From Tricholoma matsutake (Eukaryota; Basidiomycota; Agaricomycetes; Agaricales; Tricholomataceae), in assembly GCA_026075535.2 (NCBI GenBank), contig AP026538.1, positions 15,694,337 to 15,758,336 on the forward strand: a stretch of DNA of 64,000 nt, read 5' to 3'. The notes below the pieces were generated by a model, which saw only the letters and a list, made by a program, of their open reading frames with translations, ran no database searches and was not told the DNA's origin. The position numbers and the translations under genes are program-made. Within the stretch, counting starts at the first letter, position 1. Every line of letters begins with the position of its first letter. Below, piece by piece: positions 21,409-33,348 of the stretch.

Positions 21409-24400
21409 ACATGGCCTGCACCAAAAAAATCACCTGGTACAATGTCCACATTTTTTCTTTTCATCACTGACCCATCATTAGACAAGCACCTTCCTCACAC
21501 AGTAACGGAGCATCATTGTACATCCTCTCTATTTGACCAATTCCTGGATAATTCATCTTTTTATGTATTGGCTGCAGAGACTCACTCCCTCCTGTTGAAA
21601 ACATCCTGCGGTTAGTACTAGGTTTTGTTGTATGGTAGTACCAATGGGGTTGTTCTGATATGGGCTCCATAGGCCCAAGTCACACAAAAGGAAAAATGAC
21701 AAACTTGTTTCCTCTAGTGAAGGGTAAGAGTCCTGTATTCTAGCTAATCACAGGCTAACCTCTCATGTCGCAGAGAATCAGAGGCAGCTATGTGCAGCCC
21801 CAAGAAGAGCCACCTTGCCACACCAGGTACCCCAGAATATGACGATATGCCTGCAGTGTCCTCCAAAAGGTGAGATATAGATTTTTCATGATACAATCAT
21901 TCCCTGATTTTTTCTTATAATCATTCAGGGCATCTGCCTTGGGTAGTGTCTTGAAGCAGCTTAAATTTGGTACCACTGACATCTCTGAGTAGGTTTCTTT
22001 CATTGTACATGTTGATATTTTCCAGCTTTATCCCCGTTCTTAGAGTGGAGGGCCACTCAAAATCGCCTTTGAAGCAGGCCCCGGCACTCAAGAAGAAAGA
22101 GGTAGCCACCCCACCTTCTGATGCCAAGCGTGGTGGAAGGCACATTTGAAGCCAAAGTCCCATTCAGGATCCTGTAACCATAAAGTATGTTGTCAGTCAA
22201 GTCAAATGATTAATACTGTTTCTGAGGCCTTATTTCTCCTGGGTAGGTTGGAACCTGGAGTCGTGCCAAAGATTGCTGTAAAAAAGGCATTGGCCTTAAC
22301 AGAGTGGCATGGCAAAAAGTGTGCTTGCAGCCAAACTCCAGAGGACGTTGGGTGTGTCTTCCTTCCTATACGTTTTTTGCCACTAATGTTGTTTGGTGCC
22401 AGTAATAGTATGGATACCAGGGCAACCCCTTCTTGTCCTCAGTGACTGAAAAAACTTACAGAGAAAGGGGCTTACAACAGTACCTTAAGGTCTGTTGTTT
22501 CCATGGTTTGAACCTTTTGTTTTTCCCATTTTTGTACAGCCCTTGTCTGGCCAATGTCATTGTGCTTGATAACGGATCAGAAAAGGAAACCCCATAAGTT
22601 GCGCCATAGAATATTGATATACTCAATGTTCATCATACAGTAAACACAAAACTGTCAGGAAAGCTACAAACCCTCCCAAGATGCAAGCACCTTTACCCTC
22701 GACTGCATCTTCTGGATCAGAATTGGAATACAACACTCCAAACCATCCCAGGGATTTGCAGAAAGATAAAGTGTATGAAACATCCTGCTCTTCCTGTTTT
22801 TTTTTCTCATTTTATTTAGTAGGCACAGCCAACAAAAAGGGAAAAGGTGTGTATCTGGGCATTTTTTTCCTGTCTCGGATGTTTGTTTGACTTATGATTA
22901 TTCATGCCAGAGAGCCCTCCATCTTGACTGAAGTGAGTGATGCTGTGGATTCTAGAAAATCCAAGGGGTACGTTTTGATTTGCATGTTCTGGTTTCTTTT
23001 CACTGATTTTCGGTGGATGCAGGTGAGAGAAAAAGAAAGAGTGGGTGTTTTTTATATTCATTATCTCCCATTTTTGGATTGATTGGTTCTTAAGATGAAC
23101 CAGGCAACAATCCCCATTTTCTGAAGGGGAAAGTGAACAAGATAGAGAGTCTGGGAAAGCTAGGCCATATGTGTATGTGCTGTTTGAATTTTCACTTGCC
23201 TTTGGGTCCAATTGTCGTTTAATAGGGGCAGACCATGAAAGGGGAAATATACTAGTCCTCATCCACGTCCACAAGAATCCTCAGTTATATCCATATCATC
23301 TGATTCGGAGCTAGAGGATGTCAAGCAGCCCTCTTGTCCTGGAGTGGAGCACTCCAAGGCAAGGGGTGTGGCCTTAAAAAAGTCCAAAAGTTCTGCCAGA
23401 CTTATATATGAAGAGAATTCTGATGATCGGGACTTTATTGATGACTCTGCATTAGTGAACAATGAGTCCAACGAGAGGTCAGTGCTGCTTTATTATTCTC
23501 TACTGGTTTTCTTACATTGCGTGGATGTAAAGGTCTGAACAGGGGAAGCTGGCCAGGAAGAGGGCGCACAAAGGAAAAATGTATTAATACCGCTGTCTAT
23601 TCTGATTACTTTGAATTAAATGCAGAACTTCTGTTGTTTCTAGCATTGGGGACGGACCTATGGCACATAAGGAAGACAGACAAGCTATCCCTGAAAAAAC
23701 ATTGGAAGGTCTCGGAAAGGATAAAGCCATGGTCAAAGATGGAACTGTACTCAATGAAAGCCTTCAAGATGAGGCTCTCAAGGATGTGTACAAGTCCTTG
23801 AAGCCATTACCATAGGAGGGTTCTGTTTCTTGCATCGATTTTGAGACCTTACGCTATTTCAGACACGTCTACATGGCACCGCATAGTTCCAAGGATGTTG
23901 TCAACACTGATAGTTATATAAAATATTCGCTGATTGTGCCAGATTTGTACAGGATACAAAAAGAGTAAGTTTTTAATAAATATCAGAGATGTTTTGGTAA
24001 TTGGTTTACACCCAAACAGGAACTTGGATGTGGCCCTAGCTTTTGAAAGTTATGGATGTTTCTTAAATCCTGCTCGCGCAAGCTTGTCCTTTGTCAGGGC
24101 AAAAGATTCCAGACTGGTAACCTCTGATACAGGGGAGAATGTGGTATTCTTGATCACAGGCTGCATTGGGGAAACCTATCTCAGAACCCTGTACAGCTCA
24201 GGCTACAATTCCGATAAATGAGTATATCGTCTTTGTTTAGTCCCTCTCAGTCAAGAATTCCAACTGGCAGTGGCATATCTAGGCAATGCCTTTGGGGTAT
24301 GCAATCTTGCAGGTCCTGTTTCTGGGCCCACGTTTGCACTCAGTACATGGAAAGAGGGAGCTAGCTCAGGCTGTGAGTTTTTCATTGAAAATCCTGCACA

Positions 24401-24840
24401 TTTCAAGTTATACTGGTTGTAACTTAGCTCCAAAAAAATATTTGGGTGCGTACTTGTCGAAATACTCCTCTCCCTCGAAAGGTGGAAGTTTGTCCAAAAT
24501 TAACATGGATAACTATCCGAGTTTTCTCAATTTCCATCAGCCTGGTATGAGTCGCTAACTTCAGTTTGCTTCGGTAGTGCTGATTTTGATTTTTTAGTTC
24601 CTATCTTTGATGCAACGCAGAAGGGATTTAAGTTTGACAAACATAGCTTTGACAGACTGAACAATCTGCCTCTATGGGGAGGCAGTAAATGAGACGTTGT
24701 CGACAACTCCATAGTCACAGTGGGTTTTGCTGCTGGTTCCTTCAAACCCACTATAGGACCGCACGTGAATGGGAGGTCCCTAGCTCTTATGCCTAATATT
24801 CTATTTGTAATTGTTCTTGGCCTTCTAGCTTAGTTTCCCC
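21409..24840 (+). pseudogene. decayed many-exon gene, unknown function, acidic N-terminus
   Basis: Short plus-strand exons with good splice sites include 21785-21870 (cag before, AAG|GTGAGA after), about 21929-21990, 22025-22149 (SKSPLKQAPALKKKEVATPP), 23262-23480 (ISISSDSELEDVKQ, YEENSDDRDFIDDSA) and 24020-24560. The last reads ALAFESYGCFLNPARASLSF, ENVVFLITGCIGETYLRTLY, LAPKKYLGAYLSKYSSPS, then FDKHSFDRLNNLPLWGG. Several in-frame stops and frame changes occur. The acidic N-terminus with DDRDFIDD suggests a nuclear protein. I do not recognise a catalytic motif. Confidence 0.5.
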
Positions 24841-24918
24841 TTGGTACCATCATTTCTAATTGGATGAACACCTTGTCATTCATCATAGTCAGTATGCAAT
24901 AGTACAGGCGGTTCTATG

Positions 24919-26517
24919 TTACATTCTTTGGTACACATTTCTGAATATACTAGTGTTGAGCTGACCAAATTTGCAGAGAGCATACTCAACAAATATTACC
25001 CCAAAGTCCATCTGTTGACGACGATGATCTGGGATGATGTGCATGAGATAATCATGGACTGTTGTAAAAGCCTGGACCATCGACTTGATGTCGGTGCAAG
25101 CAAATCCCAAGCATGACAGTCCCTTCACACTCCCATGACCGATTTCATATATTATCTTACCAACTGAAGCTGGCAATAGCACTGTTGCCTTCCCAGCTAT
25201 TGCATAGTCTGATGCCAGCAGAAACGACTTCAAGGTTCTGAATCTGGGAAACGCCTTTCGCTTCCTGAGGGCCCCCTCGAGAAATGTGTTGTATAACTTT
25301 TCGAATTTGATGGGTCTTGTATCCTTTACCCATCCCGCCAACTCTGAATCGCCTGATGCCTCCCAAAATGCAGGGATGTGGTGGACGTCCTGTGCATCAA
25401 TGCACTGTCCATAGACGTTTCTGTCACAGAAATAAATAGGGGGATGAACTGACGATAACTTCTTGAATAACTCCTGCCAATCAGATAGATGTCGAAATAT
25501 CTGTTCTTGCTGGAGTAGAAAATCTGTGTGAAAGGTGATGCCTCTGAAAATCAATGCACTAAAAAGTCCTTCCCAGGTGGATACCATGTCTGGGCTAAAT
25601 GGCCCTCCCGGCTCCAGGATACATAGGCGAGAGGGCATGTAATCACAGAATGGGAGCTTTTTATCAGCGTTTTCTTGAACATGTGCAAGGAACTTGGCCA
25701 CAGCCTTTGCATCGCATTCCTCTTGGGTTTGGCTGTGATTGTGGGGAATGATAATGCACTGGTGTGGATGATCCAAAAATGTGTATAAAAGCTCAATTTG
25801 GCTGAGAAGCTTGTGCATCTGTGCCTCATCCAGGAGTACTAAAGCAATTCTAGGTGAGGGAGATTGGGGAGCACATGACGGTGAAGATAACTCTTCAACG
25901 ACCCAAGAAGACAAAGACTTCTCACTAGGACTCAGTTTTCCGAAGTGGTGTCCAATTTGACTCAGAATATCCCTCAATTTGCTGTCGGTCTGCGCCAAGG
26001 CGTGGTGGCAGAGTTCACTCAAAGCCCACTTGTGGAGATTGGCTTGGGTAGGATTTTGGGGGATATTCTTGAATAAAACCCACAAAACTGATGACCCTAT
26101 TTGCCATATAGGCTGAAGAAACAATGCATCGCAACCTATGATGTCCACAATCTCTCGAAGAAAGAGTGCCCGCAAATGGAAACTTGGGTCAGAAGGAAAG
26201 TCAAACCATTGAACGAGAAGTTTTTCCAGCAGGCTCTCCTCATCCTGTAATCTTGTTGGTGAACTTTCTAGGTCATACCAATGATTTACATGGCCAACAT
26301 GGCAATAGATAGGGGCAGCCAGGGAAAGACCAGTAATAAAATCGTCTATGCAAAGCTCTGTGGATGTTTGTGGCTGAGAATTGAGTAAACCCGGTACACA
26401 AAACCATAGAGGATGCAGCCAGTGGCTATAGTTTTGGTATGAATCCTTGATTTCACCTTCCAACCATTCCCACAGTATAAGGTTCAGGAGTAAAATGCAG
26501 TGGCGGACTACTTGCAG
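24919..26517 (-). CDS. long intact ORF of unknown function (~530 residues before the element-derived part)
   Basis: This is the longest uninterrupted coding stretch here. It reads from the B3 border at 26517 to the stop at 24919 without a break. Segments include LHPLWFCVPGLLNSQPQTST, VNHWYDLESSPTRLQDEESL, IALVLLDEAQMHKLLSQIE, PFCDYMPSRLCILEPGGPFS and a C-terminus ALCKFGQLNTSIFRNVYQRM. No domain, transmembrane segment or catalytic motif is recognisable. The frame stays open about 70 codons into the adjacent element B3, so an annotated start there (26727) would be chimeric; the first Met outside B3 is near 26518. A likely upstream part lies at 28040-28640. Confidence 0.6.
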   Translation of the reverse strand: MQVVRHCILLLNLILWEWLEGEIKDSYQNYSHWLHPLWFCVPGLLNSQPQTSTELCIDDFITGLSLAAPIYCHVGHVNHWYDLESSPTRLQDEESLLEKLLVQWFDFPSDPSFHLRALFLREIVDIIGCDALFLQPIWQIGSSVLWVLFKNIPQNPTQANLHKWALSELCHHALAQTDSKLRDILSQIGHHFGKLSPSEKSLSSWVVEELSSPSCAPQSPSPRIALVLLDEAQMHKLLSQIELLYTFLDHPHQCIIIPHNHSQTQEECDAKAVAKFLAHVQENADKKLPFCDYMPSRLCILEPGGPFSPDMVSTWEGLFSALIFRGITFHTDFLLQQEQIFRHLSDWQELFKKLSSVHPPIYFCDRNVYGQCIDAQDVHHIPAFWEASGDSELAGWVKDTRPIKFEKLYNTFLEGALRKRKAFPRFRTLKSFLLASDYAIAGKATVLLPASVGKIIYEIGHGSVKGLSCLGFACTDIKSMVQAFTTVHDYLMHIIPDHRRQQMDFGVIFVEYALCKFGQLNTSIFRNVYQRM

Positions 26518-26962
26518 CATAATTATACAATTGAAAACTAAAAAACCCACCCCCCCGCAAAACGTGGGGGAGGGGGTGGTGGTGGTGTGTCGCGTCGCTG
26601 CTGTCTCGTCATCACCCCTTCCCCTCGCCCCTTGTCTCCCCTCCCTCTCATCTCCGTCATGCTGTCCCCCCGTCGTCCTGCCATTTCCCCCCCTCCCCGT
26701 CATCCTTCCACGCACCATCCACCCCATGAGCAGTTGCTCGTGAGGCTGGAGGTGCGTGGTGCGTCGTCTGTCGTCCTTGGGGTTGTCGTCGTCATCCTTG
26801 TCGTCCCCGCGCTCTCACACCCCATATTCACCCCGCAAGCAGTGGCTCACGGCGGTGGTGGGGGGTGCTGGTTGTTGTCGGTGTCGTGGGGGTCTTGGGT
26901 GGTGTGCCGTCATGACGTGGCGGCGTTGGCGTGGTCTTGCGTCCATTCCTTGTTACGAGAAC

Positions 26963-27331
26963 CTGGAAAACAAAAGATATACATTAGTTAGTTTATTAAA
27001 AGAAATTTAAAAAAAAGATTACTGGACCCAAACGACGCGATTGCGTTGTTTGGGTAGTGTGCCGTCGTGACGTGGCGGCGTTTGATCTCGTGTCCGTTCC
27101 TTGTTACGAGAACCTGGAAAAAAAAAGATATACATTAGTTAGTTTATTAAAAGAAACAAAAAAAAAACATTACTGTGGACCCAAACGACGCAATTGCGTC
27201 GTTTGGGCGTGGCCGTGTTGGCATGGTCTCGTGTCCCGTCCCTTACGTCGTTTCCAGTAGATGAGAACCTGAAAAAAAAGAAATACAATTAGTCAAATTA
27301 CAAAAACAAGAAATTAAACAAAAAAACTTAC
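26963..27331 (-). other. three tandem exon-intron modules of element B3
   Basis: The minus-strand introns are 27022-26963 (60 nt), 27173-27114 (60 nt) and 27331-27269 (63 nt). Donors are GTAATC, GTAATG and GTAAGT; branch regions are CTAACTAATG or GACTAATTG; acceptors are CCAG or TCAG. Exon starts are the same (GTTCTC, then AACAAGGAA in the first two). The first two modules are near-identical tandem copies. Between them lie palindromes at 27027-27054, 27180-27207 and 27337-27365. Confidence 0.75.
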
Positions 27332-27583
27332 TAGTGGCCCAAATGACAATTCACATTGTTTGGGCTGCGTTGTGTGTCATGTGGCTTGTTTGGAGAGGCA
27401 GTGGGAGTGTAGGGTGATGTGGTTGGGGTTGTGGGAAGAGGGGGGAAGGGGGGGAGGCCGTGGTTGCCTTTGATGATGGTGGTTTGGGAGTGATGAGCTG
27501 GCAAGGTGTGGTGACGCGGCTATGTGCTTTGTCATCACACCCGTGGGAACGGTATCTAGTGCAGTAAGAGCACTTACCTACAA

Positions 27584-27664
27584 TGGATACTTAGTCTAAT
27601 GGTATTATTGCCACTGTATTCTTATGTACTCAACTCAGAGGTCCTGGGTTCAATTCTGCTGTGC
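27584..27664 (+). tRNA. tRNA-like Pol III unit at the GAGGTC end of B3
   Basis: It has A-box-like TTAGTCTAATGGTA and B box GGGTTCAATTC, with TTTTT 20 bp downstream. It is nearly the same as the unit in B4 at 49857-49938. The D-arm text resembles tRNA-Pro or tRNA-His types, but the central arm holds an extra TTCTTATGTACTCAAC, so it is a derivative. Confidence 0.6.
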
Positions 27665-28039
27665 ATGTTTACTTTTTCTACTATTAATTACTAAGCAAGG
27701 CTGCTATTATTCCTATCAGAATCCTATGTTGTCCGATGTCTCTGCATAACCTCGGAATATTCCTATGTATTCCTATGGTCGAAAATTCCTAGGAAATTCC
27801 GATGTTCCGATCACATTCTGATTGGACTGCATTGGACTGGACTCGGACTGAACCTGCCATTTCATGTCAATTTGGGTGGTAAAAATGACATTGGAATATG
27901 GTCAGATTCTGATCGGAGTCCGATCAGAATCATCAGAATCATCAGATTCCAATAGGAATATGTGGGGGAGTGTAAAGACCTTGTTGCCAGCTGAATGTAC
28001 AGAATGACTTTCTAATGGGATCTACCACATGAATACCAA

Positions 28040-28640
28040 CCTTGCAGTGGTTGTGTAGTAATTACAGCACTGATAAATTTGTTAGCATTAGTCTGCCGAT
28101 CCTCTTCTTCCAAAGCGCTCTCCTCACTGCTCGTATTGTTGTCCGAATCTAGGTCCAGCTCAACCTCACCATCATCAGATTCTATGTTGGAAAAGATCCT
28201 CTTCTTTCCCTTTATATTTTTCTTGTGTTTGATCTTCCTTTTCCCTGAATATAATTGGTATCAACTTTTGTACAGCTGTCATACTTGAAACATACCATTT
28301 TGCAATCTGGGTCTAGGCCCTCCATCGCCGCTGTGGTTTTTTAGGATAACCGAAGGCTCTATATCTTTAAGAAATACCTCCATCTCATCGTCACCCTCCA
28401 TGTCAGATCCTTCTTCAGAGTCGCTTTTAGTCTCTTCTTCCTCTTCTGAATCGTTGCCATTGTACTTCTTGCTCATCCTCCTTTTCTTGACTGGACACTT
28501 TAAGTTTTGCATAGAATAGAAAGTGATCGATCTTACCGATGGGCCTGACTTGGCATTCACGCTTCTTCTGTTTCAACTTAATACAAACCAGATCTCTCGC
28601 ATATGTCTCTTTCTTGGTACTGCATAACTGTTCCACTATC
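28040..28640 (-). pseudogene. acidic, Lys-rich coding fragment, probably upstream part of the gene at 24919-26517
   Basis: Minus-strand fragments read VEQLCSTKKETYARDLVCIK, KRRMSKKYNGNDSEEEEETK, DSEEGSDMEGDDEMEVFLKD, and toward 28080 an SDNNTSSEES-like acidic tail. Several frames and probable introns are involved. Charge and Ser/Glu runs suggest a nuclear protein. Element B3 lies between this and the long ORF on the same strand. That the two were one gene is inference. Confidence 0.35.
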
Positions 28641-28649
28641 CCTGTAGTA

Positions 28650-29217
28650 GCAAGCTGTTGTTAATGCAATAACAGAAGCAGAATGCAAGACAAACCTTTT
28701 CTGGCACTAGGTCATCCCCAATGACATTCCACAGGGACACTGCTTCTGTAATGGTACAAATCAGAATGGACATGGATTTTTTGCATAAGTGCATCCTGTA
28801 AGGGGACTAGGGGGGTGCCCTGTGTGTTTTTCCTATTTTTTATGTTCATCCTATATTTTTCCCCACCTCGTTTCCTTCTATTCTTCATTTTCTATGATTT
28901 TTCCGGATTTTATTACTAATTTTCCCTTGCTATCATGTTTGTACATGTTGACACTTTTATATTTAGAGGCAGAGTACCCCTTCCGACACATACCCCTTGG
29001 TATGATGTCATTCAGCGGCCTTGATCTGCCTATCTCCGCCTTTTTCTATTTTTAGGTTATATTTGATTTTTGTTGTCTTCACATATACTGGTCATCAGCA
29101 AGGGGATCCTTAGAGTTTTCTCTTCGGATTTCCCTTTGCTAGGTGTGTACCCAATGCCTGTATTATGTAGTATAATTTTAACTTTGGATTTCCCTTTGCT
29201 AGAGGCTTAGGTTGCCC
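28650..29217. other. spacer with no supported gene
   Basis: T-rich sequence with a duplicated GGATTTCCCTTTGCTAG (about 29126 and 29184). Nothing else is seen. Confidence 0.35.
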
Positions 29218-31044
29218 TTATACATCCTCCCACTGCACTTTTGCAGAAAGTAGAATGTCGTTTGCATATGGTGCTTCAGAAATATAATCGGAATTGCGCA
29301 ATGCCCTCAATGCCTCTTCTGAAAGAACATCCAACTTTTCCTTATACACTGTACCGATCTCCATGTCACGTCTGCTCCATCCAGGACAATAGGGAGAGGG
29401 TTTCAGACCAATACATATACCTTCATCATTTGCATAGGAAAAGCCAGAAAAGAATCGATCCCAATCAGACCTGAGCAGTGCCTTTGGATTGGTTTGGCTG
29501 ATATAATAAGTCATTTGCTGTGCGAACAAATGGATCATGAAGTCGATATAGTCATCAGTGCCCATAATGCAGCACCCATCCTTGGTGAATGTTGTCTGGG
29601 TGCAGGAATGGTGTTGAGGTTGTCCCATGATCCTGTAGTTATCATTTGGATTAACAATGGCAATGTGATAGTTTGTACCTATGCAGGCAACCACATCTCT
29701 CAGTAACTTTTGAGGAGTCTTCCGTCTGGTAAGGCTGCAAATGCCATGGAACTTGGGGGATACCCTATCAATGTTAAGCAGTTGTAACCCTTGTTGTCGC
29801 TGACCCGACGTGGAGTGCGGTAGAAGGGTTGGCTGCCTCCGTGGAAGTGGAGACCAGAGAAATACACCATAGAAAACTCTTCCATTACCCAAGAGATACC
29901 CCAAACAAGGATGCTGAACAACTCTTCATCTACATCTGGATGAGGTGTGCTCCAGTTTGACAACACAGTTGGACATGCTGGAGAATCGCTGCCATTGATG
30001 TGCGTACCAGCAGCATGACCTAGAGACCGCTTGAACACCTCAACTGTATAGACTGTTGGATACTTCCAAATCTGTGAATGAAAAAGAATAATACCTGATT
30101 TGGGGCGCTCAGAAACTGCAGCGGCAATGTTGAGTTGAATAGCAGGATAACAAATGTTGTCCGTAATGCTGATTTGAGGTATGTTTGCGACGGCAGCTTG
30201 TGTACACATTTTATTGATTAAGTCTGCTAGCCCCCACTCCAGGCCTTTCATTGCCAAGAAGGTGCCAAGCTAGAAACATTACATGTCGACATATCTCAAA
30301 TCTCACTCGAACATCATGACGTACCTCAAGAATTTCTTTTCTCATGCAAACATCATCGTCCATCCCTTCACCATATTTCGACCCTGCGCTTGGAGCATCC
30401 AATGATCTTGGCTCTTGAAAGGTAGTGGCAATTCCATAACATCGTTCACCATTTCACATCGGTACGGCATGATGGGACCTTTTGAAAGCGAGTCCCCCGA
30501 TGTAACTAGATGTTGTCTTGTCAAATTTAGCTTTCTTGTCAGACATTTCCCCTGGAGGCCTGAGAATGGACTCTTGAATCTTCTCCAGCCAATGAATTTG
30601 GTCAGCAGTGTACACACTCCTGTGGGGTTATCAGTCATGGAACTGTCATTCATATTTTGCACGAACTTGTCCATGGCCCATGATTTGAGTTTATCCTTGT
30701 AAGGATCTCCACCATCAGCGATGTTCCTCACTAGCAAGTAGTCATTGTTGCTTGGATGCAAAACAGTGAAACCTGGACGGACGGACTGAGAAAGAGTAAA
30801 GGCTGAATTGTAGATGTCACTGACCCTTTTCATCATTTTCCACCTTAGTTGCAGGTACCTCCATCTCTGATGCAGCGTTGAGAATTTCTGCCATTGCAGA
30901 AGCAGACGAGTCTTGCACCATAACAATGATATTTCCATGTTCACCCTTGATCAGTGGGTGCAAATCTGTCGAATACAGTTGAGGGAGACGTGAGTCTCTG
31001 TTCAGAAGGTTGAGCTGTTGCAAACTAGAATAGAGAACATCCAT
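29218..31044 (-). pseudogene. decayed gene of unknown function
   Basis: Minus-strand segments in order: MDVLYSSLQQLNLLNRDSRL (31044), SVRPGFTVLHPSNNDYLLV, DKLKSWAMDKFVQNMNDSSM, LTRQHLVTSGDSLSKGPIMP, an intron near 30330-30260, GLEWGLADLINKMCTQAAVA, ILVWGISWVMEEFSMVYFSG, LHFHGGSQPFYRTP, then PQKLLRDVVACIGTNYHIA and a final segment ending at 29218. Frame changes occur near 30830 and 29710. The GLHFHGG and WVMEEF blocks look structured, but I cannot name a family; an oxygenase-like fold would be a guess. Confidence 0.45.
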
Positions 31045-31080
31045 GGTGCAGAGAGAACTTAGGTGAGACTTTCCACAGCG
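30601..31080 (-). repeat. tandem partial duplication, copy 1 (5' end of the decayed gene)
   Basis: It matches 31190-31680 in the same orientation, including ACACTCCTGTGGGGTTATC, the LPQLYSTDLHPLIKGEH coding stretch and the KVENDEKGQ end. The duplicated segment is about 480-490 bp. Confidence 0.75.
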
Positions 31081-31189
31081 TTGAAAGTCTCATTTCAAGC
31101 TTATATCACATGCCTGGTTATGACTATCGATTACAATATAATATTCTTAAGAGAATAGACTCTCACATCTGCTCAAGTAGAAGTCGGTC

Positions 31190-31680
31190 AGCAGTGTACA
31201 CACTCCTGTGGGGTTATCAGTCATAAATCAGTCATTCAAACTTCGCACAAACTTGTTCATGGCCCATGATGTGAGTTCATCCTTATAAGGATCTCCACCG
31301 TCGTGGATGCTCCTCACTAGCAAGTAGTCTTTGTTGCTTGGACACAAAATGGTGAACCCTTGACGAAATGAGATAGAGTAAAGGCTGAATCATAGATGTC
31401 ACTGACCCTTTTCATCATTTTCAGCCTTAGTAGCAGGCGTCTCCATCATCTCTGATGCAGCATCGAGATTTTCAGAAGTATTTGAGTCTTCAAGTTGCAC
31501 CATGATTATGATTTTTCTGTGTTCACCCTTGATCAGCGGGTGCGAGTTGGTCGAATACAACTGAGGGAGACATGAGTCTCTGTTCGGAAGATTGAGCGGT
31601 TGCAAACCAGAAGAGAGAATGTCCATGGTGGGCAGAGAGTACTTAGATGAGACTTTCCACAGCACGGAAAGTCTCATTTC
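31190..31680 (-). repeat. tandem partial duplication, copy 2
   Basis: This is a second, diverged copy of the gene's 5' region (MDILSSGLQPLNLPNRDSCL, LIKGEHRKIIIMVQ). It is upstream of copy 1 on the coding strand, about 110 bp apart. It lacks the downstream gene body. Confidence 0.75.
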
Positions 31681-31689
31681 AAGCTTATC

Positions 31690-32630
31690 TCAGAAACCAA
31701 GTTAGGACCAATATAATAATCCTTTAGGCTGCATAACTAATCCAACTGTATGATGAATCCCCGATCTGTTGAGAGTTAACTGCGATATTCTCTGGCTACC
31801 CACATCTAACCACAGACATGCCAGGGATGGGTCTATTGCCCACAAAAAATTGGTTAACGCTGTAGAATACTAGTTCACATGTTCATCAGATAGAACTTTC
31901 CATCCTGCACATACCACCTACTTATGGCTGAGACCGGTCGATCTGGATTCACATTCGCTAACATAGTTGTCATAGGAACTATTGTTCTCATGAGCTCTGT
32001 GTTCATCCTGCAGGCATGACTTACTTATGACTGACACTTGTTGATCTGGATCCATGTTCGCTAGCATAGCTGTTGCAGGAACTATTGTTCTTGTGAACAT
32101 AGTTCAAAGGGCAATCACAACCACAACCTACCTGGAGGATCACCAGTGTCAAAATGTGTGTCCATTACCAGGCTGTAATGTTCCACTGCGGATTCCTTGT
32201 AATGTTGTTAACTGATTGATGTGTGAGATGGAAGACCAGACAAGTATGTCTTATGTCACACTGGCTCTTGTTTACGAAATGTACTTTAGTTCTCTTGCTC
32301 GTAAATTTTGAAGATTTACTCTGTGAACGCACATAGCATTGAATAGTGAATCAAAAGGATAACTAGTCTGAACTTATATCAGTTAACCCACAGCGAGGAG
32401 AAGAAACTTCTGACTGGTACTCACAAAATGATGTCATCGCTGGCAACTAAATGTTTTTAGACACCGGTATGTCATCAAGTCCTTAGGTTGAGTGTATGAT
32501 TGATTTATGCTGTCAAGGTAAAGACTGGCAGCTCTCAATCGTATTGTACAGTTCTATAGTAGTCTACTAAGTTGTATTGCACTTATAGCTGACTTGTTAG
32601 AAGAAAAATAGTCGATCCTATGATTTTGCC
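31690..32630. other. spacer with a short direct repeat
   Basis: A diverged direct repeat of about 110 bp: CTTATGGCTGAGACCGGTC ... (31920-32010) and CTTATGACTGACACTTGTT ... (32022-32105), both with GATCTGGATnCA and a GTTCGCTA-type run. No supported gene. Confidence 0.4.
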
Positions 32631-32916
32631 TATGTTGCTTGTATCACCAGGCATTCGATCTTCATTAAAAGTGCAGCCCACTGGTTAGCTAGCCTGTTGT
32701 ACAATACAACTGCAAAGTCTAAGAGTTCTGTACTTACCGTGCAAATGCTTGAACCCTGTCCATCGAGTGGTGAGATGGTGATGGGAGCAGAACAAGAGGG
32801 AAAAGGCCTTTGAACCAAACAATGTCCAATATAGCAGCATTCGAAACAGCAACTTCTGTGTGGAATGCGGTATGTTGCACACTATTTGACAGTGTTATAT
32901 TTTCTTTCCCCTGCCT

Positions 32917-33348
32917 TCAACCATCACCTACCAACTGAAGTATGGAGTAAGTAGTACATCTGCGACCCTGTAGGGGTGTAAATAATATGTGTTGAGATAT
33001 TCTACAGTTGTAAGGATCGTTATGAGTATCGTACTGTTGCAAAGTAAGGTCACATATGTCTAAGCGATTGGTGAAACAGGCAAAGGTATGTGGGCCAAGT
33101 CCTAGCTTAAACTGCGCTTGGCGCTCAATTCTTTTTTCAGAAGTCATCATCATTGTCTTTCCTAGACCTAGAAGCATCTGTCGATCAGGATGGTGACAAG
33201 CGAGATTCAGAAATGGAGGAGGAAGAGGAGGATGGTAAGGATACATTTTCCTCTTCTGGTGGGAACTGAGTGAATCCTCTAGATTTCGTTGTTCCCGATA
33301 AACCTCCTGCTGGAACCTCTCACTTTTGTCCATCGCTTGCTGATGCAA
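32917..33348 (-). other. minus-strand open frame overlapping the Spt5-like 5' end
   Basis: This is a 143-residue frame. It lies antisense to the Spt5-like acidic exon (33134-33348), whose Glu/Asp codons produce its Ser/Pro/Leu stretch. The part below 33130 may hold something real, but nothing is recognised. It is kept only as a caution. Confidence 0.2.

Larger units (their letters stand above)
26517..27982. mobile_element. element B3: non-autonomous member of the C/B4/B5 family, one end lost
   Basis: The right end reads inward as AAGGTCTTTACACTCCCCC (27982 leftward). Inside it are GGAATATTCC/GATTCCAATAGG repeats (27690-27960), an outward tRNA-like unit (27584-27664), three minus-strand introns with palindromes (26963-27331), class-A palindromes (26717-26754, 26827-26860) and a G/C hairpin (26549-26580). 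The left part matches B4 as far as the hairpin-flanking ATAATTATACAATT and then ends in gene sequence, so the CAGTAC end is missing. Confidence 0.8.

Noticed and set aside
26587..27010. Arg/Ser/Pro/Val-rich plus-strand ORFs in element B3
   Set aside because: They are composition artefacts of GTCGTC/CCTC-rich core DNA, and the introns of the element lie on the opposite strand.
29218..30257. TET/JBP dioxygenase of the type carried by some fungal KDZ elements
   Set aside because: I looked for one because KDZ transposons can carry them. The HFHGG block is suggestive, but no convincing HxD ... H pattern could be aligned.
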